In this document: one piece after another, positions 46,866-57,325 of the stretch
Layout of the letters: each line of letters begins with the position of its first letter
Position numbering within the stretch: the first letter of the stretch is position 1
Notes under the pieces: generated by a model
Database searches by the model: none
Told to the model about the DNA's origin: nothing
Seen by the model: only the letters and a program-made list of their open reading frames with translations
Made by a program: the position numbers and the translations under genes
From: Phoronis australis
Taxonomy: Eukaryota > Phoronida > Phoronidae
NCBI GenBank assembly: GCA_002633005.1
Contig: NMRA01000213.1
Location: forward strand, 426,996 to 490,995
DNA: 64,000 bases
Direction: 5' to 3'

Positions 46866-47069
46866 ATTAGTATGGACACACTGTTGCTTATGAGTGACGA
46901 GAAAATTTCGAAGTATATACCGAATGAACACAAGGCGACCGTCTGGCAGCTACAGCCTTTTGCCAGAGACAAAATAATGATAAATCATCAATCCAGTCTG
47001 CTAGACAAATTAAGAAGGACATTCAAAAAAGGACAACAAGGACATAAAAATTTGTCAGGGGAGTCTTAG
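46866..47069 (+). pseudogene. Fragment resembling a SAM-like 'MDTLLLMSDEKI' exon
   Basis: After an acceptor-like TTTTTCAG (46865) the frame reads ISMDTLLLMSDEKISKYIPN, then a basic KLRRTFKKGQ and a stop at 47067. The 'i..dtLl.LtDedl..yiP' pattern is common in short SAM-like helices of transposon-associated and nuclease-associated invertebrate proteins. Only this piece is present, inside the large transposon, so a degraded insert is the likeliest reading. Function not assigned. Confidence 0.3.
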
Positions 47070-47313
47070 AGCAATGCATGGAAAGTTAGAGAAAGTACAA
47101 TGATGGTCCAGCAATAGAAGTAGAGTGGTTGAAGCAGGTCTGATCAAAGAAAGTAGGCAGCACTGGTCAACTTTTCAGTGACAAACATTCTGAAAAAGTG
47201 AAATTGTCCAAAAATGTACAGATTACTTTTCCTCAAAGGTCAGGCTGCTAAAGAGAAGCTAACAATTTTTGAGTGTTCGCTTTGGGACTTTCAGGAAAGA
47301 GAAACTTCAGAAG

Positions 47314-47612
47314 ACACGAATCTTGGTGGAATGTATAAAACTATGAGCAGTCAAGGGAGAATGTGCTGTTTTAAAGTGATATATACATGTATTTATTGAA
47401 GAATACACAGAACATACGAAGAAATAATAACAAACCCAGAAACCGCGAAGCATTATATCTGGTTTGCAAACAATTCATAAATGAAACTAATATACATACA
47501 CTGTAGAGGTATATATAATTAAGTAGTATCTAATATAAGTATTCCAATACTTAGACACGAATCTTGGTGGAATGTATGAAACTATGAGCAGCCAAGGGAG
47601 AATGTGCTTATG
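47314..47612. repeat. Direct repeat of a 55-bp segment
   Basis: GACACGAATCTTGGTGGAATGTAT with AACTATGAGCAG(T/C)CAAGG and GAGAATGTGCT occurs at about 47316 and again at about 47554, 239 bp apart. Confidence 0.8.
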
Positions 47613-47639
47613 ACCATTTTCCGATGACCTCGAATACTG

Positions 47640-48700
47640 TGGCACCTCCCAGTGTCATTTTTTACGTTCGTGGTGGTATTTCGTAAACCCTGTACAGGAT
47701 TTTTATTAAATTTAGCAAGTTTATTAATATGAAATTGACAATAAACAAAAGAGACTTTCACACGGACTCTACAAACATTGTGTCACCTTGTGGCAATTTC
47801 ATTTTTCTGTTATAATCTATTTCTTTGAAGCTATTTACTTGGCACATAGGCATCCCTTACTGAAGTGAGGGTATCCTCGTGTTTCCGGATGGATTTGACA
47901 TATTTTGCGCCACCTAGTGCCTATTTTGACTGTTTCGCCCTCTATCAACCAAAGCGCTCTAAGGATGATGGTAAAAATTATCATGTACGTTTTTACCGTT
48001 AAAAGGGCTGCTGATGGTGATTTTCCGATGACTTCGACTACTGTGGCGTCTCCTATTGGCAGTTTTGTTTGATTTTGCGCCTATTGCTGTATCTCGTAAA
48101 CGCTCTACGGGGTCTTCATAAAGTGAGCAAGTATACATGTATCTACATGAATTTGACAAAGAACAACGGCGACTTTCGGACAAACCGGACTACTAGTGTG
48201 CCCCCTAGTGGTAACATTAGTTTTTTATGTTCACTTCTGTATCTTAAACAACCCTGAACAGGTTTTCATAAAATTTGTCACATAGGATGGATTTAACGTA
48301 TTTTGCGCCATCTGACGGCCATTTTTGTTATACAAATAAACACCGAGAAGCACACTGTTTGCGGTGCATTCGTGGATGCATTTCAATTATCCGCGTTGCT
48401 CTGTTATGAACTTTGGTAAATAGGTTGCTATTTCAGTTTCCGGATGTATTTGACATATTTTGCGCCATCTAGTGGATATTTTTACTGTATGTTTTGGCAA
48501 CTGCTACTCTCTCAACCAAACCACTCCCACTCTAAGGATAATAGTATGAAGAGGCCAGTTGACGATGACTTTACTACAACTTCCCTTACTGTGACGCCTC
48601 CTAGTGGCAGTTATGTTTGTGCGCCCATAGCCTCCTAGTGATAATTCCATTTCTTCCGTTTCCCTTGGTTTCTCAGAAGTTCCTTGGCGGATTTATATCA
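47640..48700. repeat. CTCF-word repeat family, reversed copy
   Basis: Reverse-orientation relative of 28680-29770: TTCGACTACTGTGGCG, ATCAACCAAAGCGCTCTAAGGATGATGG and CCGTTA... words recur as complements. It carries the boxes GCGCCACCTAGTGC (47907), GTGCCCCCTAGTGG (48198), GCGCCATCTGACGG (48305), GCGCCATCTAGTGG (48462) and GCCTCCTAGTGGCAG (48596). Confidence 0.75.
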
Positions 48701-49399
48701 AATTTGGTAAATAGCTCTGATACATATACAAGGATCGTTTAGTTCAAAGTACACAACGAGTGTGGCAGTTATTGTAAGCAAGATAGTGGTGAGGTGGATT
48801 GAAGTCATTTTTTTGTTTCAACAAAATTGGAAATGGCATATCTGAGTTCATTTCTTGTGTTATATGTGTATGTACATGCAGAATTTTAGGTTCAAAGTAC
48901 ATACAGAGTGTGGCGGTAACTATAAGCAAGATACATGTACGTGTGAGATTGTTTTTAAGAGTCAATATTCATCACTTTAGAAAGTTAGAACTTTGGATCA
49001 TAACTTTTATTTTTGAAGGTGTGCCGACCATTGCTTCAAGCTCCATTTTTAACTGCCTGTTTATCACAGGTGCAATCAGGTTGTGTGCACTTGCCAGTAC
49101 GACATTAAATGATAAATGTATGAGACTTTTTATCGAGTGTTATGGAGTTACTGAATTTAAGAGTTTTCTTTTTGTAAATAAACTTTGAACATATATATAA
49201 CTGTTATGAAAATCATATGTATAAACACACAGTGTAGCATTGGAAATAACCATTTGAATTCGTCATGAGCAATTATTTATTGCAAGACCTCAAGGGACAA
49301 TGAGATAAGCACTATGAATAACTGACAATAGACAAGTTAGAATTAAACTAAAATGGTCTGGTGATAGGAACTGGTCATGAGAGAAGAGTCCAAAAAACG

Positions 49400-49883
49400 A
49401 AAATGGATTGCCTTGAATAACCATCTATACAGCCATTAATACAAATCCCATATGGTTATAACTTGCCATAAGAATCCATGTCAAACGGCATTCGGACCGC
49501 GGGCTCCATACCTCCTACGAATTAGCCGTTTACAACGTTTACCTTCAACACCAGAGGGATCAATGACATATAACAAATGCCGAATTGTCTCTCGTGGTAC
49601 AGATAAACCACTTGCTACGTACTTCTGATCCATAACCGTGCATCTGACCTGAGCTCGCGACTTGTTCTTCAACAAAACCAACCACTTGATCAAAATCAGA
49701 TATACTTTTACGGCGCCGAAGTCCTTGAGACGCCAAAACACGTCGTAATTGCCTTATGCTTAGTGACACTCCAAAACGACGTAGGAGTACATTTATTATT
49801 TCATTTTGAGTCGGTCCTAGCTTGAATAAATCGACAATATGCTTGTTTCGGTCCTCTATTTTAATTTTAAATCGAATTAGCAA
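49400..49883 (-). pseudogene. IS3-like integrase/transposase pseudogene
   Basis: On the minus strand the gene starts at 49883, next to the repeat array. The N-terminal part is a helix-turn-helix region, IVDLFKLGPTQNEIINVLLR and SIRQLRRVLASQGLRRRK, followed by VEEQVASSGQMHGY. A small deletion then shifts the frame (near 49641). The other frame gives VASGLSVPRETIRHLLYVID, KRCKRLIRRRYGARGPN, a stop where Trp is expected, another frame change, DSYGKL, stop, PYGICINGCIDGYSR. This is the integrase-core family with the first catalytic Asp (DSY) and the NGCIDGYSR strand. The rest of the DDE core is missing, so it is truncated and inactive. Confidence 0.85.
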
Positions 49884-49904
49884 CTTCGATATCGTAAGTC
49901 TAGC

Positions 49905-50243
49905 AATAGAGTTACTAAGTGTATCGATAGAGTTAATAAGTCTATCGATATACTTAGTAAGTCTATCGATAGAGATACTACAAGTAAGTCTATCGACAGA
50001 GTTGGTGAGTCTATCGATAGAGATACTAAGTCTATCGATAGAGATAGTAAGTCTATCGAAAGAGATAGTAAGTCTATTGGTAGTAAGTCCATTGATAGAG
50101 TAAATAAGTCTATCGGTAGTAAGTCCATCGATAGAGTTAATAGGTCTATCGATACAGTTGGCAAGTCTATCGATAGAGATACTAAGTTAATCGATAGAGT
50201 TAATAAATCTATCGATAGAGATACTAAGTCTATCGATCGAGTT
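49905..50243. repeat. Right 21-bp palindromic array (inverted relative to the left)
   Basis: Units AGTCTATCGATAGAGATACTA, 21 bp, with two shortened 15-bp units near 50075-50120. This is the exact reverse complement of the left-array consensus. Confidence 0.95.
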
Positions 50244-50268
50244 AGCAACGGAGAACAAAAAAGTTGCC

Positions 50269-51562
50269 TTGTCGTCCTTTTACGGTCGCCGTAATTTTGA
50301 CTTGACGTTGTCGAGCCTGTTATTATTTAATAGCGTCTTTTGTACCAAGTATTTGTAAAATTCCAATTTTTTCCACCAAAATGTTTCCAAGAAGTCGTGC
50401 TTAATGCGACTATGACAATTTCAAATTATTTTTGAAAAGTTTAGAACTCATGTTTTGAAGAATTTGTAAAAATTATCATTACTAAATGGAATTTAATTGT
50501 ACAAATTGGTGCGTTTCATGGATAGAACATTTGACTTGCCCGTTGTGGAAATTTTTGTTGGTGCACCTGTTAAATAGTTTTACTATAAATACTTAGTTTT
50601 GGAACAGCATGACTTTTCAACAGATTTCTCACCCATTCCATGTAGGGAGTCGCTCGCTTCAACCAAATCATAACTGTGCACAGTTACGACCTTCAATGGC
50701 TCCCAGTACATAGTGCTAGTGCTCCAGCTCGCATAAGTAATCGCTTCAACCGCAAACGTTCCAATCTCCCCCACGTTACACTGAACGCTGGATGGATGTT
50801 GTGTGCTGTCTTTGGGCTTTTCCTATCTGAACGTCTGCGTATAAAGTTTGGGCTATGCACGTAACTTAATGTCGAAATGTGCTGGTCAACTGAAGGTGTC
50901 TATCGAACTTGATTTATTTTTGTTTGACCTGTATTGTAAGGGGGCATTGGAAGATGGCAACTTTAAATCAAGGGGTCGTTGCTTGAAAAAGCACTAACTT
51001 TGATTTATGAGCAGCTGGCTATACACCGATAAAATGGCATCCAAACATGAAATAACACTGAACTATGATGAAATAGATCGTTGGTTGTCTCGTGGTGTCT
51101 TGTTAAAAATATGCAAACTCACTTACTAGGAGACGAGTTAGAACGTTTAAAACGACCTGCAATCGGCTTTCGTCAATGAGACGCCTGTTGCTTTTGTGTT
51201 CTTAAATACATGTATCATAGTTTACGGGCTCCTCCCCTAGTAAGTGAGATTGCATTCTTTTAACGCAGTACTGCACTACTCATTTGATGAAAAAACGCAC
51301 AGGAGATTGTGATTTATCAAGCGTCCATGGTTTAGTAACATGTTTCGACTGACGACGTTCCTTCTGTATTTAGAGCAGATTAAAACACCTGAAAGAGCAT
51401 CCTTCAAACAACAGCATCTTTCGATTTTATGTAAATATTGTTTAATGAACATCCGGTACACGGGCTCATGAGGGCTTTTTGTGTTTGGAAGTTAAGACGG
51501 CACGGGTGGGGTAGTCGTGGGTTTTTGTTGCGCCAGCGCTAACACAACTTTACATTTTGCAG
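50269..51562 (+). other. Intron segment before CTL 2
   Basis: No exon recognised. On the minus strand, 50640-50770 holds an open stretch (EAITYASWSTSTMYWEPLKV) that I could not assign; it may be part of a dispersed repeat. Confidence 0.5.
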
Positions 51563-51743
51563 ATTCGTCGTGTCTACCCCGTACTCTGAAAGCAAGCAAT
51601 GGTGGTTGCTACTTCGTAAGTGGACGGAGCGAGCTACAACTGACGTACAGTGATAGTAAAGCTTATTGCGAGGCACGTGGTGCTCACTTGGCTTACATAA
51701 CGAGTGCAGTGGAGACAACAGCAATTACTGACGTCATTGCCAA
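51563..51743 (+). CDS. Exon B4: C-type lectin domain 2, N-terminal half
   Basis: Acceptor TACATTTTGCAG (phase 1 in); donor GCC AA^GTAAGC (phase 2 out). It encodes SSCLPRTLKASNGGCYFV, a 'C..g....g..Cy.v' opening, then LTYSDSKAYCEARGAHLAYI and SAVETTAITDVIA. This is the first half of a long-form C-type lectin domain with the N-terminal disulfide pair. It begins the first CTL-TSP1-X-PAN cassette. Confidence 0.94.
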
Positions 51744-52131
51744 GTAAGCCTTTATTTTTATTACGGTCTGGCTCCCGTTGAAGTTTTGAAATTTAAAGGT
51801 TGCTCAACCAGGTTTTCCGGTCTTACAATCACGGCCACTAAGAGTCCCAAGTGACGTATATTTCCCTGATTTCGAGTTCTGTATCTATCTAGTGTACTAA
51901 GGAAAATATCATACTTTTTCAAAAACTTAAATTCTATACTTCACTGACGACCGCATGTTACAGTATGACACTCGTACATGTATACACATCGCACTGCATA
52001 GCCTAAGTCTTGCATCAGCCGCTGACGGGATGGGAATGGCGGAAAACTGCAGTGTAAAATCAAACTCAGTAGAAGAGACGAAAATTGCCGCTGACCTCGA
52101 CGATTGATCGGGTTCATGGTGTAAATACTAT

Positions 52132-52189
<58 letters not shown>

Positions 52190-52459
52190 TTTTGATTGTT
52201 GAACTTACATGTACCAATCTGGTAATGAACATTGTGACAGGAGAGAAATTTTTGACGACTCTTTTGGTCGTGCATATGGAATTGTAGCGAATGGGGGCTT
52301 CTGGATAAGGGGATCATTGCTATGATTTGGTGATGAATTTACTATGCACAAATCAAATTAGCCCAAATCCAGTGCTTTATGTACACATTTAGGCGTCCTA
52401 AATCTGGTGTAGTGTGACCCGTTATGTGCAACATCTTCTGATAATCTTGCTTGTCACAG
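51744..52459 (+). other. Phase-2 intron inside CTL 2, with (TA)n
   Basis: Intron of 716 bp. A (TA)n microsatellite occupies 52137-52187 (about 25 units). Nothing else seen. Confidence 0.85.
52137..52187. repeat. (TA)n microsatellite
   Basis: Uninterrupted TA run of about 51 bp. Confidence 0.97.
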
Positions 52460-52695
52460 CAACGTTGGAAATCTCGGTATTTCGAAAGAAAAAGTGTTCA
52501 TCGGCATCAAAGACACGGACTCAAGCGCTCAGAACCGTGTATGGAAATGGGGCGACGGAGCTTCGTTATCGTACCTCAACTGGGATTCTGGTGAACCAAA
52601 CGATGGTGGGAAAGAATGTGTCCTCGCGAAATGTGACGCGACGTGTAAGTGGGAAGACGAAGATTGCTCCAGTACACGGTACTTTCTTTGTGAAT
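52460..52695 (+). CDS. Exon B5: C-type lectin domain 2, C-terminal half with EPN
   Basis: Acceptor CTTGTCACAG; the first C completes AAC (phase 2). It reads VGNLGISKEKVFIGIKDTDS, then YLNWDSGEPNDGGKECVLAK, CKWEDEDCSSTRYFLCEC, and ends GAA T^GTAAGT in phase 1. The EPN tripeptide that specifies mannose-type sugar coordination is intact. The later WND element is WED. This is the copy in the window most likely to bind sugar in a Ca-dependent way. It follows directly from exon B4. Confidence 0.95.
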
Positions 52696-54181
52696 GTAAG
52701 TAATCTAATTAAATGCTGTTTATAGTGTGTATAAATGCCTATTGGTCACCAGGCCACCAGTGGTCATTTTTGCCACATGGTTTCTGACAGCATTTCTCAA
52801 TTTCTAAATTTTCGGCTGATACCTCTGCTTAAGTTGACAAAGAAGTTCGGACAAAGTCGAGATCTACACAAAATAAATTTCGATTTTGAGCTGTTGGGTA
52901 ACATTGTGCGCTTTTTATACATAAAAATTCTATCCGCAAGTAAACTTAATGTCATATCTGATCAAGTACATTTACACGTACGTGCAAGGAGGTTTAGATC
53001 TTAAAAGCATATAAGTATTAACCAAGTAGTTTTCGCACCTAACTAGCAGTTATGAGAATCTTGGAATGCTTTTTTTCTGTTGGTGAACTCTTTAAGTTTT
53101 CATGCTCTGAGTTTCTTATGAATATTTCATTCGCTTTCAACCACCATTCTTTTGAAATCCTAGACATATCAAACGCCGCCACAAACAAACGAATAACATC
53201 CAGGGGTAGGGGCCGGCAACACTTTTACACTTAGTTTTATCTATAACGATTAAAAGGCAAAAAAGGATTTGCTCACATGGTTCACATCCCATTAGCAACA
53301 ATTTTCTTCCCAAAAATATGAAGAGTAAAATCCGGGGTAGCTCATAATGTGCACTTTCGAAAGCTTGAAGAAAGTTCATGTCAGATAACCCCGGGTGTAT
53401 AGTGCAAAATGAAAACGATGTTACGTAGTCATATGCTTCTTACCTGCAAATATACATGCAGTATACATGTATCAAGCTCATTTAAGAGTTTCAAGAAATT
53501 TGGCACCATCTGCAATATACATGTATTTCCCTTGTCAATCTCTCTAATTTGCCATGCTCAGTGAATGTATAACGTAAGAAATATACTAGACATATCTATT
53601 ATGACGTGCTTGACCTTTACTTAGATATACTTTTGAAAAAACTGATGCTGTAACTGAAAACTTCGAAGTTTTAGTCTTTACCGTTTACATACAAAGCGGT
53701 AGATTCAACGTACTAAAAGTATTTTCTGAAGCAAGAAGGCCTATAAAATTTCATTTTAACTTCTACGAATCTGACGTTAACTGGTTCCTTTGATCATGTC
53801 TTGTTGGTATAACTTGGCAAGAAAGAAAGGTACAATCATAGGAAAACAGAGGTGTCAATAACACCACCATATTTGTTCGATGTTAATGTTTAAACTGAAA
53901 TCTCGAAAACGCTGCTTCTCTTTTCCAATTTTTTAATAAAAATCGTGAAAGTACAAAATCCCTCAAAGGGTATAGGTTTATGGTATTTTTGTTACAGGTT
54001 ACACTAAACTTTTTGCTCTTCCTTTTAGCTAGCTGAAACTCTGTAATGTGCTGCAATTAATGCACCATGCATAAAATGCTCTAATAGATACATTTACACA
54101 CACATATATATGCATTTATGAATGTATGATTTCTCTCTCTTGGTGTAACGAAAGGAATTGTGTATTGTCCTTCTATATTAG
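52696..54181 (+). other. Intron B5 (1.5 kb)
   Basis: No exon or named repeat recognised; AT-rich, several TACATGTA words. Confidence 0.65.
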
Positions 54182-54397
54182 GGGGTGGCGTCGTAGACGG
54201 AGGTTGGTCTGCAGACTACGGACCGTGGAACTCCACGTGTACTTCGTGCGCATATCGATCTCGTTCTAAGATATGCAATAACCCGCCACCTGGTGCCGGT
54301 GGTGCAGACTGTGTGCCAGATGGCAGTACTATACAGACAGAAAAATGTCTCTGTCCCGCAACAGGGACTTTGCATTACTACAATTACACTCACGTCG
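54182..54397 (+). CDS. Exon B6: divergent thrombospondin type-1 repeat 3
   Basis: A phase 1-1 exon (acceptor CTTCTATATTAG, donor GTC G^GTAAGT). It reads VDGGWSADYGPWNSTCTSC, AYRSRSKICNNPPPGAGGAD, CVPDGSTIQTEKCLCP, then a tail ATGTLHYYNYTHV. The overall TSP1 frame ('ggW...gpW..C...C...R.k.CnnP.P..gG..C.gd....q.C') is kept. Spacing around the first tryptophans is changed so the W-x2-W motif is lost. The post-domain tail is similar to that of the TSP1 exon at 59220, which points to common descent by cassette duplication. Confidence 0.92.
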
Positions 54398-55996
54398 GTA
54401 AGTTAAATTGAAGCAACGTTATAACTTCAATGTTAAACTGTTTTTTCCGCTAATTAAGAAAACCACTCGCCTATAATTGGTCAGTCTTAACTCATTTTTG
54501 TGTTGAATGCAAAGGACACGTCTGTTACCCACATTTAGGCAAGAAGATGGCAAAGAAGCAAATACTTGTGAAGTAAAAGTGTTTCTGAAAAGCTGTTGGT
54601 CACCCGTTGTTAGCAAATACAAGCGGTTCCGTCGTGTAGCCTCGTTTGAGGTGGAATGTTTCTCATATGTCACCTTTAAAAACTAGTAAACTGGCGAAAA
54701 TAAAAAGCCAGTATCTTATTTTAAAAGTTGATGTACTTCTTAAGGCAAATGAAGTTTGAGACTCGTCAGTAATGTTGTTACGTGTCCGAAACACTAATAA
54801 AAGTAGTAATGTGAAAGCCCGACAGGCGCTGGCAATTTCCCAATTTTCGCACTTCCGAGGTACAGTGACATCTGGGAACAAGAGACTTTAATAGAAGACC
54901 TTAAGCGAGGCAAATTTGGTCATCATGGTCAATCGATACGAAGTTCGTCCATTTCCGTGTGACGTTATCCTGTACATTGCTTCACATAGTAATATCTGCC
55001 ACGTATTTGGCGGATTAGTACTTAGGTTATCCCGTCAAACTACAAGGTAATGTGGATAGGATCTGATATCTCCAATTAATCGTCTCGATCGCATATCGCC
55101 CCTTCTCTCTATTCAAAATAAGTCTTGGACATTTGAGTTGTCACAGTTTGAACTAATAACTATTTCTCTATGCCACTACGATCACAGTCTCCCGGCAGAT
55201 GATATACGTTGGGGTTCCAGTGAACAGAGCTTACCTATCACAAAAGTACATGTATCCTAGCGCATGCGTTTGACGATGATGTAGAGACTTTCGATTTGGT
55301 GACTAGGTCAAACTTCACCCTGAATTTTAGTGCAGTGAAAACAGGGTGCGTGAATCTGAAATCATTCTGTCTTTCAAAATAATATTGATACGATTTCAAA
55401 ATAATATTGATACTATTGCTTAATCAGTGTGATACCTGGAAACGGGTTTCCTCCAACATTAAAAAAATGGCAAGGAGCTCTTGAATGTTTTTAAGAAATT
55501 TCAACGATTGATCGTTTGAATACGGCGTGTAGTGAAGTTTGTAGTGAATGGTCACAGTTGAGGGAAGTAATTTTGCCTTCAGTGGCTACGCCTGTATGGT
55601 TTCAGGCTCTTGAAAAACAGTTCCGTCATAAAAGACAGAGGTTCAATTTGGTTGCAAAAGGTTTCTTACGATGTACGTATATATATAATATGACGTTGCG
55701 CGGAAAATGAAGAATATTGTATCGAATGAGCGTGATTTTAATCGTGTGGACTGATATCTGACGTTTAGTTATATTATTAAAAATGTCATAAGTCGATGAG
55801 GAGGTCATAATAAAATGAAATGGTAGAAAAAGATTACAGTTGTGCGTAAGCAAAAACACTGATAGGCAAAAGATGGGGACACTTAGTTAAGTCTCTATTT
55901 CGGACCGTTTCATGCAACCCAGTACTCATGTAAGCAAACTCACCGATAGCTTTCGAACACTTAACGGAGCCTTTGACATATACTTTTTGTTTGTAG
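54398..55996 (+). other. Intron B6 (1.6 kb)
   Basis: No exon recognised. A short direct repeat, AAAATAATATTGATAC(G/T)AT, is at about 55376 and 55396. Confidence 0.65.
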
Positions 55997-56266
55997 CTAC
56001 AGAGGTCGCTTGTGAGGGTGGAACAGTATCTCCATCGTGCGCCAGCGGCGTAATAGAAGTAACTTTTGCACTGTACGGGAGACAAGACAAAACGACTTGC
56101 CCTCACCCGGCCACAAGCAACACCAATTGCGCAGCATCCGGTGTTCTTGCTGCAGCACAGTCTGCCTGTGATGGCAAGACCACGTGTTCAGTGCAGGGAT
56201 CACATGTCCATTTTGGAGACCCGTGCGGAGGGACGTACAAATACATCACCATCACGTATTCGTGTA
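55997..56266 (+). CDS. Exon B7: SUEL-type (galactose/rhamnose-binding) lectin domain
   Basis: A phase 1-1 exon of 270 bp holding one entire domain (acceptor CTTTTTGTTTGTAG, donor TGT A^GTACGT). Landmarks: ATEVACEGGTVSPSC, VIEVTFALYGRQDKTTCPHP, then ACDGKTTCSVQGSHVHFGD and PCGGTYKYITITYSC. The YGR box and the 'FGDPC.GT.KYl.v.Y.C' close are diagnostic for the sea-urchin-egg-lectin/rhamnose-binding lectin family, which binds L-rhamnose or galactose. This is the X position of the first cassette; WSC replaces it in the second. Confidence 0.97.
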
Positions 56267-56588
56267 GTACGTACATGTATATATTAATACAAAATGTACA
56301 ATTGCTCTGTATTACAGTGGTGCCTCATGACGGGTGAATACAGCTGACACGATCTGGATTTCCATTCTCAGCTTTGAAATGCTTTCCGGTTTTGAGAGGA
56401 GCTGAATGGATGACCTTGCTTGAAACCTCAAAAAGACCAACCGGGTCAACTAACGAAAAATGTGTGTATGCAATTTTATACAATACATGTTAATTGATAC
56501 AACTGATGGATGAATTCAAGGCTCAGTTACTGCTCACTTCGGTTTGAAACAAATCATTGTTTATCCTTTTGATTGTGTTTTGCCTTAG
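56267..56588 (+). other. Short intron B7 (322 bp)
   Basis: Nothing recognised. Confidence 0.8.
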
Positions 56589-56849
56589 GACAGCAAACGA
56601 ATACATTGCAAGTTTACTCCATTGAAAACGTGACCATGACCGGGAACGATGTAAAGACGGTAAGTGCGTCCAGCGAAGACCTGTGTGCCTCTTACTGTGC
56701 CAGTGACGGTCAGTGTAAGTCCGCAGACTACACACCTGCCACCTCTGACTGCCTATTTAAAAGTGCAGTTGATTCGTTATCAACATTCAACTACGACACC
56801 TTACGGACACAATCTGGAGTCAAGCATTTGGAGATTCAATTTAAAGATG
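56589..56849 (+). CDS. Exon B8: PAN/apple-like domain 3
   Basis: A phase 1-1 exon (acceptor GTTTTGCCTTAG, donor GAT G^GTAAGT). Sequence landmarks: QTNTLQVYSIENVTMTG, SEDLCASYCASDGQCKSADY, SDCLFKSAVDSL and HLEIQFKDG. The PAN pattern 'C...C..d..C.sadY....s.C.f' is clear and closely parallels the copy at 61965. Closes the first CTL-TSP1-SUEL-PAN cassette. The next CTL starts only 295 bp downstream. Confidence 0.92.
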
Positions 56850-57144
56850 GTAAGTGCAATTGTAACTGAATTATACATGCAGTACATTGTGTTGTGTATC
56901 AGGTAACATTGTGGGTAGATTTGTTTCGGCCGTTAAAGCTAAGAAGTGAAGTCAAGGATAAGTAAACATAGAACAGTCCCAATCACTACACTCTGTGTGC
57001 AGATATCATATTGACATAGAAATGATGAGAGGTAATGGGGACCATGATAACTATGCGAAGGTAAAAATACATTTGAGACCAGGACGATGATAAAGATATT
57101 GGTTTACCATATTCAACATGTACTGCGCTTTTACACTTTTGTAG

Positions 57145-57325
57145 AGACTGGCTGTCCAAGGGGATGGACAATGATTGGGAACAGACGGTGTTTTGTCGCT
57201 GCCGGTTCCAATGACTTATCGGTGACTCAGATGCAAGCCCTTGAGTACTGCGCGAATAGAGGAGCCCATCTCGCCGTCATAGACACCGACGTAGAACAGG
57301 ACGGAATAATCGCATTGACAAAAGG
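57145..57325 (+). CDS. Exon B9: C-type lectin domain 3, N-terminal half
   Basis: Acceptor TTTACACTTTTGTAG, phase 1 in; donor AAA GG^GTGGGA, phase 2 out. The same 181-bp length and phases as exon B4 (51563) show they are duplicates. Reads ETGCPRGWTMIGNRRCFVAA, then QMQALEYCANRGAHLAVIDT and EQDGIIALTK. The donor is weaker than usual (GTGGGA) but is the one that keeps phase 2 and the domain. Confidence 0.94.

Larger units (their letters stand above)
44107..50268. mobile_element. 6.2-kb DNA transposon with tandem-palindrome inverted ends (IS3EU/integrase type)
   Basis: Both ends consist of arrays of a 21-bp unit in opposite orientation (44125-44545 and 49905-50243). Outside them is a short shared inverted word, GGCAACTTTTT at 44107-44117 and its complement at 50257-50268. 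An integrase-like transposase pseudogene begins just inside the right array. The middle is a patchwork of later insertions (repeat family fragments at 45270-45490 and 47640-48700). Long terminal inverted repeats plus an integrase-type DDE gene are consistent with the eukaryotic IS3-like (IS3EU) superfamily as I recall it. Target duplications could not be identified. Confidence 0.7.
41812..51562 (+). other. Intron B3 (9.8 kb), largely a transposon insertion
   Basis: About 6.2 kb of it (44107-50268) is a DNA transposon with long repeat-array ends, itself invaded by other repeats. The flanks (41812-44106 and 50269-51562) show no lectin-family exon. The left flank contains a TISU-like start at about 42992. 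Confidence 0.7.

Noticed and set aside
44125-50243. CRISPR-like regular arrays
   Set aside because: The units are contiguous 21-bp repeats without unique spacers, in an animal genome, and form the inverted ends of a transposon.
50583-50774. Minus-strand stretch EAITYASWSTSTMYWEPLKV as a discoidin-like exon
   Set aside because: It lacks the F5/8C landmarks and splice borders; probably part of a dispersed repeat.
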